Below, one piece after another: positions 24,924 through 32,786 of a stretch of DNA of 64,000 nt. This stretch comes from Azospirillum thiophilum (lineage in GTDB: Bacteria > Pseudomonadota > Alphaproteobacteria > Azospirillales > Azospirillaceae), in assembly GCF_001305595.1 (NCBI RefSeq), contig NZ_CP012401.1, positions 2,057,001-2,121,000 on the forward strand, written 5' to 3'. The position numbers and the translations under genes were made by a program. The notes beneath the pieces were generated by a model. The model saw nothing but the letters and a program-made list of their open reading frames with translations, was not told the origin of the DNA and made no database searches. How positions within the stretch are numbered: the first letter of the stretch is position 1; the number at the start of each line of letters is the position of its first letter.

Positions 24924-26494
24924 CGACGGTGCGACTGGTCGACCTCACCCTGTTCCATCGCCCCAGCGGCCACCGCCACCGGCTGCCGCTGGCCAGCTTC
25001 CCCGGCTACCAGTCCGGCCCGGCCGACGATCCGCCCAACGTCACCTGGCTGCCGCTGGTGACCGCCGGCGCCGACGCCGCGGTGTCGATCGGCAGCCTGG
25101 GGGCCGCCGACGGGCAGGCCGAGCTGCGGATCGGCGACCTGGTGCTGCGCAACGAGGCCAGCCGCAACCCGGCGCAGCGTTTCGCCAGCCTGCAGGACCT
25201 CGACACCGGCCAGTGGCTCCGCGTCGCCCTCGACGACAGGCCGCTCGATCTGCTGCTGGCCGGCGATTATGTCATCCAGTCGGTGGCCGAGCGCGAGATC
25301 GAGGACGGGGCGCCGCTGGCCGACGCCGTCACCATCTGGACCGCCCGGGCCGGCCAGCCCAAGCCCAAGCGCAGCGAGATCGCCCTGCCGATCTACGATG
25401 CCCGTCTCGACTTCGACACCCCGATCCAGACCGAGCGTTACCAGGGCACCGGCGGCTATGAGGGGCCGGCCGAGCTGAAGGACACGCTGAAGGAGCTGCC
25501 GCTCGGGCACTGCCCGATGGCGCGGCCAACCTATCTCGGCATCGTCGAGGGCTATCACCGCTGGTCGGTCGGCGGCGGCCGGCCGGTGCAGGACGTGCCG
25601 CGGGGCTGGTCTTCCGGCGTCGCGGTGGCCAGACAGGCGGCAAGTGTCCCGAGCGACAACGCGCATTTCACCGCCGACCTCGCCACCGGCATCCTCACCA
25701 CCACCGTCAGGTATGCCGACTTCCGCGTCGAGGTGCTGGGCCGGACGTTCAATGGCACGTACCGCCGGTATGTCGGCGAGTTGATCGCCGCGCTCGCCAC
25801 CGGCGCCGGGCTGGCCAGCACGGTGGACGTTGCCGGCATGGACGCCAGTCCGCGCACCGTCGGCCTGTTCCTCGCCGCCGGCGACGGCACCACCCATGCC
25901 GCCGCCTACGCCAGGTTCGTCGGCTCGGTGCCGCGCGGCGGCTGGTACATCGGCACCGCCGGCCAGCTGGTGGTAACGCGCGTCCCCCACCCGAATGCCG
26001 CCGCATCGATCCGGGCCTACAGCAGCGCCGCCGGCACCACCGCCGGCCTGCAATATGTCGAGGGCCGGCATAACCCGCCGGCCAAACAGGTGGTGCTGCG
26101 CTGCGCCCACAACCCAAGCCCGTCCACCGCAGCCACCGACGCGACGGCAGCCGATGCCACCCGCTGGACGCAGGAATGGCTCGAGGTGCCGTCCACGGTG
26201 GACGCGGCGATCGCCGTCGCCTGGGGAAACGCCGCCAAGGTGGCCACCATCGAGACAGCCCTGACCTTCAGCGCCGACGCCGCGGCCGAGTTGCCGGCCT
26301 GGGTGGCCGAGCTGTCGGCGCCGCCCACCCTCTACGAGCTGCCGGTGCCGGACGGGGCGCCGGGGGTGTGGATCGGCGACACCGTGACGGTGGAGGACGA
26401 CATCGCCGGTTTCGCCGCGGGGGCGCCGGTGGTGGTCTATGGCCGGACGATCGCCGACCGCAGCGGCGGCGCCACCCTCTCCGTGGCGCGCTGA
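24920..26494 (+). CDS. Phage tail-tip/baseplate protein
   Basis: The protein has 524 residues, directly downstream of the tape measure gene. It is beta-rich with few charged helices: LVDLTLFHRPSGHRHRLPLASFPGY at the start, a long Thr/Val/Gly-rich middle and a C-terminal VWIGDTVTVEDDIAGFAAGAPVVVYGRTI. The position corresponds to distal-tail or hub proteins of siphophages. I cannot assign a specific lambda homologue (M, L, K, I or J). A 4-base overlap with the tape measure gene indicates coupling. Confidence 0.65.
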   Translation: MTTVRLVDLTLFHRPSGHRHRLPLASFPGYQSGPADDPPNVTWLPLVTAGADAAVSIGSLGAADGQAELRIGDLVLRNEASRNPAQRFASLQDLDTGQWLRVALDDRPLDLLLAGDYVIQSVAEREIEDGAPLADAVTIWTARAGQPKPKRSEIALPIYDARLDFDTPIQTERYQGTGGYEGPAELKDTLKELPLGHCPMARPTYLGIVEGYHRWSVGGGRPVQDVPRGWSSGVAVARQAASVPSDNAHFTADLATGILTTTVRYADFRVEVLGRTFNGTYRRYVGELIAALATGAGLASTVDVAGMDASPRTVGLFLAAGDGTTHAAAYARFVGSVPRGGWYIGTAGQLVVTRVPHPNAAASIRAYSSAAGTTAGLQYVEGRHNPPAKQVVLRCAHNPSPSTAATDATAADATRWTQEWLEVPSTVDAAIAVAWGNAAKVATIETALTFSADAAAELPAWVAELSAPPTLYELPVPDGAPGVWIGDTVTVEDDIAGFAAGAPVVVYGRTIADRSGGATLSVAR

Positions 26495-26497
26495 GCC

Positions 26498-27409
26498 ATG
26501 GCGACCGGACTGCTGGCCCACATCAACGAGCTGTCCGAACAGGACTGCGCCATTTCCGGCACGCCCGCCGATTGGGCGGCAACGGCGCCGCTCGATGCGC
26601 TGAAGACCCTGCCGCTGGTCGACGCCGCGGTGTCCACCCGCATCGGCAGCCGGGACGAGCCGCTGGTGCTGGAATGGGAATGGCCGCGACCCATCGACCT
26701 GACCTATGCCGGGCTCTACCGCACCAATTTGTGGAAGACCGGCCGGGTGAGACTGGAGGCGTTCAAGACCAGCGCCCGAACCTCGCTGGCCTTCAGCACG
26801 CAATCCGCCGGCGGCATCGACCGGCTGGTGCTGCCCGGGCTCTACGATCCGAAGACCCTGCGCTTCGGCGGCGAGAACACCGTGCTGGGCCAGCTGGGCG
26901 CCCGGGAGTTCCTGCGCTATCCCACCAACATCCATGTGGTGATGCCGCTGTGCAGCGCGCAGGTGCTGCGCTGGACGATCTACGGCCCGGCCTACCGGGT
27001 GACCGGCAGCCACTACAGCACCACGGAGCAGGCCTATCGCATCGGCTTCGGCTGGGCCGGCGACAGCCTGGCAATCGACCGCCATGTCGGCGCGTCGGCG
27101 GACGGCTACCGCCGCGGCGGCAAGGTGACGGAGCTGGCCGGCGGCGGGGTGGCGGTGGAGCCCGGGCGCGGCCGGCGCACCGCGACGCTGGACCGCACCG
27201 TCAACGAGGCCGGCGACCGCGACCGCCTGTTCGACCTGGTCACCTTCCTCGACGCCGACCGGCCGGCGGTGTGGCTGCCGGACACCGACAGCGCCTTCGA
27301 CTGCTACCGCTACGGCGGCCTTTTCCAGGTCATCGAGGACTTCAGCCAGAAGTACCTGAACGACCTGCACAGCGCCGCCACGATTTCCCTTGGCGAGGTG
27401 ACGACATGA
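26498..27409 (+). CDS. Phage tail-tip protein, function unknown
   Basis: The protein has 303 residues. It contains EPLVLEWEWPRPIDLTYAGLYRTNLWKTGRVRLEAF, a jelly-roll-like strand pattern, and a C-terminal block ending FQVIEDFSQKYLNDLHSAATISLGEV. No known motif gives a precise role. It is translationally coupled to the fibre gene (ATGA overlap at 27406-27409) and probably attaches the fibre to the tail tip. Confidence 0.6.
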   Translation: MATGLLAHINELSEQDCAISGTPADWAATAPLDALKTLPLVDAAVSTRIGSRDEPLVLEWEWPRPIDLTYAGLYRTNLWKTGRVRLEAFKTSARTSLAFSTQSAGGIDRLVLPGLYDPKTLRFGGENTVLGQLGAREFLRYPTNIHVVMPLCSAQVLRWTIYGPAYRVTGSHYSTTEQAYRIGFGWAGDSLAIDRHVGASADGYRRGGKVTELAGGGVAVEPGRGRRTATLDRTVNEAGDRDRLFDLVTFLDADRPAVWLPDTDSAFDCYRYGGLFQVIEDFSQKYLNDLHSAATISLGEVTT

Positions 27410-29337
27410 CCACGCTGGCCACCATGCTGGCGGCGGCCCAACGGCTGCTGGGCTACTACAACGGCGACGAGAAGACGGCACAGAACCCGGGCGGCCTCAC
27501 CGGGGTCGGCGGCATGGCCGACAACTGGGATCCGTGCATCCAGGACATCGGCACGGTGGCCAACGGGGTGGGCGATGCCCTGACCGTAGCCTCCGCCAGC
27601 GAAGGGAATGCCGCCGCGTCGGCCGCCGCCGCTGCCGACAGCGCGCAGAGCGCCCAGCAGAACGCCCTGGCAACGGTGGCCGATCGGCAAGCCACCGGAC
27701 AGGACCGGCAGGCCACCGCGGCCGACCGGCAGGCGGTCGCCACCGACAAGGCCGCCGTGCATGCTGATCGCCTCGCCGCCGATGCCGACGCGCAATCCAC
27801 CGCGGCGGATCGGCAAGCGGTCGCCATCGACAAGGCCGCCGTCCATGCCGACCGCCTCTCCGCCGATGCCGACGCGCAATCCACCGCGGCGGACCGGCAG
27901 GCGGTCGCCACCGACAAGGCCGCCGTCCATGCCGACCGGCTGGCCACCGAAGCCGCTGCCGCTGCCGCCCAGACCTGGAACCCGGCCAGCTATGTGCCGA
28001 AGACCGGTGGCGATTACACGGGAAAGGTTGGCGTTTCGCCTGGGTCCGCTGGGGCGCCGGGGCTGGCGGTGACGGGCGATCCCGACACCGGCATCGCCCA
28101 GTTGGGTGGGGCGGATACGCTGTCGGCCGTCGCCGGCGGTGCCGAAATCTGGCGTATCAGCACGTCTTATGTTTGGGTTGGCGGGGCTCCTGGCAGCGAA
28201 AGCCTCCGCATCGCATTGCTGCCGGGGGCCGTCGCGGCGGTGACTGTGTCCGGTACCACCCCCGGCGGCATGTCCGTCGTCAGCACGACCGCGGGCGCCC
28301 TCTCCGTAACTTCGGCCAATGGCATGGTGCGTGTGCATGGGCAGCGCGCCGTTCACCTGACCCTGACAGGTGCCGATGCTGGAGGGGTTGCGACGGTCGG
28401 TAGCAGTGGCGGTGATCTCAATCTGACCAGTGCCACCGGTGTGGTGCGGCTGAATGGCGCTCCGATGGGGGGTGGCCTGTTCGCCGGGACGGTCGCGAAG
28501 TCGGTGAATTACACCGTCGTCGCATCCGATGCCCGCTATCTGATCGAATGCACGGCCAGTCTGACGCTTTCGTTGACAGCTGCGGCGACGCTTGGGAGTG
28601 GTTTCACCTTCGCAGCGTGGAACAGCGGCACCGGGGCCGTCGTCATCGACCCGAGCGGTTCGGAACTGATCAACGGCGGCGCGACGCTGACCCTGTTGGC
28701 CGGGCAGTGGGCTTTCATCACCTGCACCGGAACGGCATGGAAGGCGCTCACGCAGACGGCACAATCGTCATGCGTCTTGTCGCCGACCGACAAGGAAAGC
28801 GGGCTGATCGTCACGAACGGCGGCTTGACGGCATCGGTCGCGGCCGGTGGCGTCATGCAGTCCGGTCGCGCCACCGTGGCGTTGTCAGGTCAGAAGTATT
28901 TCGAGATCGCGCTTGATGTGAAGGCGTCGTCCGGCTCGTCGGCTTTTGTCGGGATTGCGACCGCAGCCGCCGCTTTCGGGTCGCCTTTCGGCTTGGCGAC
29001 GAGCGCGGGCGGGTATGCGTATGCCGACGATACCGGCAATCTGCTGAACAACGGTTCCGAGGGTGCATGGGGCAGCTCGTGGAATGCTGCGGGCGTCGTG
29101 ATCGGAGTGGCATTCGACGACGTGTCAACGCCCGGAACGGTAAAGGTCTGGTTCTCGCGCAACGGCGTCTGGCAGGCCTCTGGCAATCCGGCGACCGGCG
29201 CAAACCCGGCATTTTCCATTTCGTCGGCGGTCTTCTATCCGGCGATCACTTGCAAAAATGGCGGCCAAGTCACGGCCCGGTTCACCGCCGCGGCTTGGAC
29301 GTACTCCGCCCCTGCTGGCTTCACTCAGATTTCGTGA
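27406..29337 (+). CDS. Tail fibre with SPRY-like receptor-binding domain
   Basis: The protein has 643 residues from the ATG at 27406; the frame upstream of this is only a shadow of the previous genes. Residues 1-65 are an attachment region. Residues about 65-190 are an Ala/Asp/Gln-rich coiled coil with nearly three copies of a 28-residue repeat (ADRQAVATDKAAVHADRL...). A Gly/Ser/Thr-rich beta shaft follows to about 480. The end (about 485-643) has KYFEIALDVKASSGSSAFVGIA, a GYAYADDTGNL-type strand, VVIGVAFDD and KVWFSRNGVWQ, the hallmarks of a SPRY/B30.2 fold, and finishes SAPAGFTQIS. It should bind the host receptor. Base composition in the shaft is less GC-rich than in neighbouring genes, consistent with domain swapping. 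Confidence 0.88.
   Translation: MTTLATMLAAAQRLLGYYNGDEKTAQNPGGLTGVGGMADNWDPCIQDIGTVANGVGDALTVASASEGNAAASAAAAADSAQSAQQNALATVADRQATGQDRQATAADRQAVATDKAAVHADRLAADADAQSTAADRQAVAIDKAAVHADRLSADADAQSTAADRQAVATDKAAVHADRLATEAAAAAAQTWNPASYVPKTGGDYTGKVGVSPGSAGAPGLAVTGDPDTGIAQLGGADTLSAVAGGAEIWRISTSYVWVGGAPGSESLRIALLPGAVAAVTVSGTTPGGMSVVSTTAGALSVTSANGMVRVHGQRAVHLTLTGADAGGVATVGSSGGDLNLTSATGVVRLNGAPMGGGLFAGTVAKSVNYTVVASDARYLIECTASLTLSLTAAATLGSGFTFAAWNSGTGAVVIDPSGSELINGGATLTLLAGQWAFITCTGTAWKALTQTAQSSCVLSPTDKESGLIVTNGGLTASVAAGGVMQSGRATVALSGQKYFEIALDVKASSGSSAFVGIATAAAAFGSPFGLATSAGGYAYADDTGNLLNNGSEGAWGSSWNAAGVVIGVAFDDVSTPGTVKVWFSRNGVWQASGNPATGANPAFSISSAVFYPAITCKNGGQVTARFTAAAWTYSAPAGFTQIS
27721..27957 (+). repeat. 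84-bp tandem repeats (about 2.8 copies) in the fibre coiled coil
   Basis: Units start at 27721, 27805 and 27889. Each encodes 28 residues of the fibre's coiled coil. Copies differ at a few bases only, so the array probably expands and contracts by slippage, changing stalk length in steps of 28 residues. Confidence 0.9.
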
Positions 29338-29346
29338 GGATCGACG

Positions 29347-29820
29347 ATGATCAGGACTTGCCCGCCATACGATCAGTCGACGCATCGCCCCATCCCGGAT
29401 GCCTTTGACAAGGCGCCGGATGGAGCCGGCGGCATCCAACTGGTGCAACTCGTCGAACCGATCCCGCTGGCCGAGATGAAGGCTGTACGCAAGGCCTCCG
29501 CCACGGAGCTGCGGTGGCAGCAGGAAACCCGCGGCATCGTCATCGCCGGGGTGCCGGTGGCGACCGACGACCGCAGCAAGACGCTGATCCTGGGCAAGCG
29601 CGCCCAGGCACAGGCCGATCCGGCCATGATCTTTCGGTGGAAGGCGGCCAGCGGTGAATGGGTCGACCTGACCGGCGCGCAGATCATCGCCGTTGCCGAC
29701 GCCGTCGCGGACCATGTGCAGGCGTGCTTCGACCGGGAAGGCGAACTCCACGACGCCATCGACGCGGCCGAAACCGCTGAAGCGGTGCTGACCGTGGACA
29801 TCGCCGCCGGCTGGCCCTGA
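29347..29820 (+). CDS. Tail fibre assembly chaperone, DUF4376 domain
   Basis: The protein has 157 residues and follows the fibre gene by 9 bases with a GAGGA site. The C-terminal domain shows the DUF4376 pattern: LRWQQETRGIVIAGVPVATDDRSKTLI, then FRWKAASGEWVDLTGAQIIAVADAVADHVQACFDREGEL. These proteins are thought to help fold or attach fibres. A proline-rich N-terminal segment of about 40 residues precedes it. Confidence 0.85.
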   Translation: MIRTCPPYDQSTHRPIPDAFDKAPDGAGGIQLVQLVEPIPLAEMKAVRKASATELRWQQETRGIVIAGVPVATDDRSKTLILGKRAQAQADPAMIFRWKAASGEWVDLTGAQIIAVADAVADHVQACFDREGELHDAIDAAETAEAVLTVDIAAGWP

Positions 29821-29891
29821 CCCTCCGCGACAATATTCCAACCGACCGATCCGGCGCCCGCGAGGCGCCTTTTCCATGCCCGGAGGATCCC

Positions 29892-30653
29892 ATGCGTGCC
29901 ATTCCGCAAGCCGCCGTCGACCTGGTGAAGGAGGCCGAGGGACTGCGCCTCACCGCCTATCCGGATCCCGCCACCGGCGGCGCCCCCTGGACGATCGGCT
30001 ACGGCCACACCGGCCCGGACGTCCGGCCGGGGCTGCGCATCAGCGAGGCGCAGGCCGAGCAGCAGTTGCAGGCCGACCTGGACGCCGCCGCGGCGGTGGT
30101 CGACCGCGCCGTCACGGCGGAGCTGACCGACGCCCAGCGCGGGGCGTTGGTGTCCTTCGTCTTCAATGTCGGTGCCGGCCGGAGGGCCAAGGGCAAGGAC
30201 GCCGGCAAGGATGGCTTCGTCACGCTGAAGACGGGCCAGCCCAGCACGATGCTGCGGAAGCTGAACCTTGGTGACGCGGCCGGCGCCGCGGCCGAGTTCG
30301 CCAAATGGACGCGGGGCGCCGGCAAGGTCATGCCCGGCCTGGTCAAGCGCCGTGCGGCCGAGGCTGCCCTGTTCCTGGCGGACGAGGCCCACCCGGTGAG
30401 CCGGGGCGCCGAGCTGGCGCCGGCCATGAAGCCGATGGCCAGGTCGGTCAGCGCCGTCAGCGGCGGCGGTGCGCTCGGCCTCGCCGGCGTGGCTGTGCTG
30501 CTGGACCAGGCGCGCGACGTCTCGACCGCCATCAAGGGGCTGCTGCAGGCGCTGCCGTCCGGGGCGATGGGCTGGGCGGTGGCCGCCCTGCTGGGGCTGG
30601 CGGTGGCTGTGATGCTCTACCGGCGCTGGGATGACCAGCGCAAGGCGGCCTGA
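29892..30653 (+). CDS. Endolysin: GH24 phage lysozyme fused to a C-terminal membrane region
   Basis: The protein has 253 residues. The lysozyme domain covers residues 4-165. The T4-type catalytic triad fits E16 (EAEGLRL), D25 (YPDPATGG) and T34 (PWTIGYGHT). Residues about 195-253 are hydrophobic: a first segment (GALGLAGVAVLL) and a clear membrane span (GAMGWAVAALLGLAVAVMLYRRW), then a basic tail. Ordinary phage lysozymes stop after about 165 residues. The tail may anchor the enzyme or act as a holin-like or pinholin-like release element. No separate holin gene is evident nearby, which supports that idea. It abuts the spanin gene by a 1-base overlap. Confidence 0.88.
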   Translation: MRAIPQAAVDLVKEAEGLRLTAYPDPATGGAPWTIGYGHTGPDVRPGLRISEAQAEQQLQADLDAAAAVVDRAVTAELTDAQRGALVSFVFNVGAGRRAKGKDAGKDGFVTLKTGQPSTMLRKLNLGDAAGAAAEFAKWTRGAGKVMPGLVKRRAAEAALFLADEAHPVSRGAELAPAMKPMARSVSAVSGGGALGLAGVAVLLDQARDVSTAIKGLLQALPSGAMGWAVAALLGLAVAVMLYRRWDDQRKAA

Positions 30654-30898
30654 TGCTGGCCTTCCTCGCCACCGGCTGGGGCCGGGCGGCTACCGGCCTG
30701 ATCCTCGCCAGCGTGGTGCTGGCGGGGATTGCCACCTTCGGCGCGCTTCAGCGCCGGGCAGGGCGGCAGGATGCCGCCCTCGAGTCGACCACACAGACAC
30801 TCCGGAACGCAGAGGTGCGCCATGGGATTGAGGATGATCTGCGCCGGCATCCTGCTGGCGCTGCTGAGCGGCTGCGCGACCAGTGGAGCCGGGACTGA
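30653..30898 (+). CDS. Inner-membrane spanin (Rz-like)
   Basis: The protein has 81 residues with one N-terminal membrane span at about residues 9-30 (GRAATGLILASVVLAGIATFGALQ), then a charged periplasmic helix. The ATG overlaps the lysozyme stop (TGATG). Its small size, topology and an overlapping lipoprotein gene in another frame identify it as an i-spanin, which bridges the envelope and disrupts the outer membrane at the last step of lysis. Confidence 0.8.
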   Translation: MLAFLATGWGRAATGLILASVVLAGIATFGALQRRAGRQDAALESTTQTLRNAEVRHGIEDDLRRHPAGAAERLRDQWSRD

Positions 30899-31028
30899 GG
30901 GCGGCTGCGCTGCCTTCCGCCCGATCTACACCAGCCGGGCCGATATGCTCACCGATGGCACGGCCGAGCAGCTGCTGGCGCACAATCTGACCGGTGCCCG
31001 CCTGTGCAGGTGGGCGCCGGTCAGATAA
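30822..31028 (+). CDS. Outer-membrane spanin lipoprotein (Rz1-like), nested with the i-spanin
   Basis: The protein has 68 residues. It starts inside the i-spanin gene in another frame at 30822 and runs past its end. The signal peptide ends in a lipobox, LLSGC at residues 15-19 (ICAGILLALLSGCATSG). The mature part has CAAFRPIY, a TDGTAEQLLAHN block and a final C-R-W. This is the typical o-spanin arrangement, with two gene products joining across the periplasm. Confidence 0.82.
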   Translation: MGLRMICAGILLALLSGCATSGAGTEGGCAAFRPIYTSRADMLTDGTAEQLLAHNLTGARLCRWAPVR

Positions 31029-31093
31029 GGCCATCAGAGTATGCCGGTGGGTGTCCTGCCATCTCCCCTTCTTTGTTTGGGTCTCAGAGAGGC

Positions 31094-31115
31094 GTTTGCG
31101 AGAGTGTTTGCGAGA
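31094..31115 (+). repeat. 10-bp direct repeat near the prophage end
   Basis: GTTTGCGAGA occurs at 31094-31103 and again at 31106-31115, 2 bases apart and about 85 bases from the tRNA scar. Closely spaced short direct repeats near an att core are the usual form of integrase arm-type sites. That role is inferred. Confidence 0.5.
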
Positions 31116-31198
31116 CGGAGGCGTTTTGGCATTGATTCAGCCCTTGGAAGGGGAGGTGAACTCTTTGAAAATCAATAAGTTAGAAGGAGTGCCGCCTT

Positions 31199-31243
31199 CT
31201 GGGGGTCTGAGGGTCGCAGGTTCGAATCCTGTCGCTCCGACCA
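31199..31243 (+). other. attR: 3' fragment of a tRNA-Pro(GGG) gene
   Basis: The segment begins within an anticodon loop (CTGGGGG, anticodon GGG) and continues through the variable loop, the T-arm GCAGG-TTCGAAT-CCTGT and the acceptor strand CGCTCCG-A-CCA. No 5' half is present: nothing upstream pairs with CGCTCCG, and the bases before the loop do not pair with the anticodon stem. CGG...CCG-A-CCA ends are typical of proline tRNAs. This is the scar left when a tyrosine integrase crosses over in a tRNA anticodon loop. The full tRNA gene should lie at the other prophage end, left of this window. Confidence 0.82.
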
Positions 31244-31260
31244 ATTCCGGAAGGGCCGGA

Positions 31261-31295
31261 AAAGCCTTGGAACCCAACAGTTCCAAGGCTTTTTC
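31261..31295 (+). terminator. Rho-independent terminator of the tRNA-Pro gene
   Basis: A 14-bp stem (AAAAGCCTTGGAAC at 31261-31274 with 31281-31294), a 6-nt loop and a T-run of five follow the tRNA fragment by 17 bases. Its presence supports this side being the original chromosomal flank downstream of the tRNA gene. Confidence 0.85.
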
Positions 31296-31555
31296 TTTGC
31301 CCGGTTCATCGGCCTCCGATGTGTCGCCTGTCGGCACCGTGTGAACTCTTGTGTGGAAGTCGAACCGGTTCCCATCTGCAGCGCCGCCATGGCCGCCACC
31401 GCTTGACGGGCGCCAGCAGCTTTTAAAACGTCAATCAGAACCCCGGTCCTGCGTATCGAATCTGTCGACCAGTCCCGGCGGCAGATGGGTTTTGGTCCGT
31501 GCTCCAAACATCTGGATCCGATGGCATGCACATATCGCATCGCGCGCAATTGAAT

Positions 31556-31597
31556 GGCGCATATCAAAATTCATTGCAAGCAATCAAATTGTGCGCC
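31556..31597. promoter_or_regulatory. Dyad-rich AT-rich control region of ohr, candidate OhrR operator
   Basis: An outer inverted pair GGCGCA (31556-31561) / TGCGCC (31592-31597) encloses ATTGC-AA-GCAAT (31573-31584) and two AATTG-type words, one of them just left of the outer arm. OhrR operators are AT-rich dyads containing CAATT/AATTG. The region lies about 115 bases before the ohr start and is the only AT-rich stretch nearby. Confidence 0.5.
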
Positions 31598-31709
31598 ATG
31601 TTTATTCCCACGACATGACGCGGCGCTGGCACTTCCCGCCGTCGCCTCCCGGTTCCAACCCGGCGACAGCTCCCGAGGGGCATCGCCTGCACGTAAGGAG
31701 TTGCACATC

Positions 31710-32129
31710 ATGAAGACCCTCTATTCGACCAAGGTGACCGCCACCGGTGGCCGTGACGGCAAGGCCGTCAGCGAGGATGGCCTGTTGTCGGTCGCGCTGG
31801 CCGCGCCGAAGGAACTCGGCGGGCAGGGTGGGGCCACCAATCCGGAACAGCTGTTCGCCGCCGGTTACTCGGCCTGCTTCATCGGTGCCATCAAGTTCGT
31901 CGGCAACCGCGACAAGATCGCCGTTCCGGCCGACCTGACCGTGAATGCCAAGGTCGGCATCGGCGCCCGTGACGACGGTGAAGGCTTCGGACTGACGGTC
32001 GATTTCGTGGTTTCGCTGCCGGGCATGGACAGCGCCGTTGCCGAAGACCTCCTCGCCCGCGCGCACAAGGTCTGCCCCTACAGCCACGCCACCAAGGGCA
32101 ACATCCCGGTCACCACGACCGTTGCCTGA
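31710..32129 (+). CDS. ohr: Organic hydroperoxide resistance protein Ohr
   Basis: The protein has 139 residues, the standard Ohr length, with AAGGAG before the ATG. It has the catalytic C56 (GYSACF) and resolving C122 (VCPYSHAT), with R15 and E46 (NPEQLFAAGYSACF) completing the site. Ohr is a cytoplasmic thiol peroxidase that reduces organic and lipid hydroperoxides using lipoylated proteins. A MarR-family regulator with a matching N-terminal cysteine follows on the same strand, the classic ohr-ohrR pair. It is the first intact host gene beyond the prophage scar. Confidence 0.95.
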   Translation: MKTLYSTKVTATGGRDGKAVSEDGLLSVALAAPKELGGQGGATNPEQLFAAGYSACFIGAIKFVGNRDKIAVPADLTVNAKVGIGARDDGEGFGLTVDFVVSLPGMDSAVAEDLLARAHKVCPYSHATKGNIPVTTTVA

Positions 32130-32283
32130 GGGCATCGGGTAAGGCAGTGAACCGGACCGCCCGCCGCACATGGCAGGCGTTCCGGGGTTGCGCCGTCGGG
32201 CTGTTGCGCGCGATTGTGCCGGGCACGATCGACCGACGCGCAATGCCCCGGCGGCGCGCGCCGTTTTAAAGGTTTCCGAAATC

Positions 32284-32739
32284 ATGACGGCCGACAAAGA
32301 CGACCCGCTTCTGCTGTCCAACCAGGCCTGCTTTGCGCTCTATTCGGCCAATCTGGCGATGACGCGTGTCTATCGCCCGCTGCTGGAGTCACTGGGCCTG
32401 ACCTATCCGCAGTATCTGATGATGCTGCTGCTGTGGGAGGAGGACGACCAGTCGATGAAGGTCCTGGGCGAGCGGCTGGGGCTGGACAGTGGCACACTCA
32501 CCCCTCTGCTGAAGCGGCTGGAAGGGCAGGGGCTGGTCAGCCGCGCCCGCGACCCGCAGGACGAACGGCTGGTGCGCGTCCGCCTGACCGCGGAGGGGAC
32601 TGCGCTGCGCGGCAAGGCCGAATGCCTGCCGGCCCGCATCACCGCCGCCGCCGGCTGTTCCGCGCCAGAGCTGGGCCCCCTGCGCGACGCGTTGCTGCGG
32701 CTGCGCGACGATCTGAACCGGGCGGCGGATCGGGGCTGA
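32284..32739 (+). CDS. ohrR: MarR-family organic peroxide sensor OhrR
   Basis: The protein has 151 residues from the ATG at 32284. The OhrR signature QACFALYSANLAMTRVYRP carries the reactive C16. Two more cysteines, C114 and C125, suggest the two-Cys Xanthomonas type that forms a disulfide on oxidation. The winged helix covers about residues 55-105 (LGERLGLDSGTLTPLLKRLE, then DPQDERLVRVRLT). It should repress ohr and itself until oxidised by organic peroxide. It lies 154 bases after ohr. Confidence 0.93.
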   Translation: MTADKDDPLLLSNQACFALYSANLAMTRVYRPLLESLGLTYPQYLMMLLLWEEDDQSMKVLGERLGLDSGTLTPLLKRLEGQGLVSRARDPQDERLVRVRLTAEGTALRGKAECLPARITAAAGCSAPELGPLRDALLRLRDDLNRAADRG

Positions 32740-32786
32740 CCCGAAAGCCGTTGGTCTCCTGTCCTTCACTGTCGAGGTGCTTTGCG

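Larger units (their letters stand above)
31029..31709. other. Gene-free prophage/host junction
   Basis: From left to right it holds the prophage right end with a 10-bp direct repeat, the tRNA-Pro 3' fragment (31199-31243), the tRNA terminator (31261-31295), about 250 bases of host DNA in which I see no feature, and a dyad-rich AT-rich control region before ohr. Open frames in it translate to tRNA-derived nonsense and are not genes. Confidence 0.8.

Noticed and set aside
26176-27405. Upstream extension of the tail fibre frame
   Set aside because: It lies entirely within the two preceding genes in another frame. The fibre start at 27406 has the standard ATGA overlap.
27721-27957. Possible CRISPR-like array
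   Set aside because: The repeats are 84 bp, contiguous, without spacers and in frame within the fibre coiled coil.
9659-31028. Gene transfer agent cluster
   Set aside because: The head genes are of lambda gpW/gpB/gpD/gpE type, not the HK97-type portal-protease-capsid set of alphaproteobacterial gene transfer agents, and a tRNA attachment scar and integrase are present.
31137-31337. Minus-strand frame encoding GATGFEPATLRPPEGG
   Set aside because: This is the familiar false protein produced by translating a tRNA T-arm; it covers the tRNA-Pro scar and terminator.
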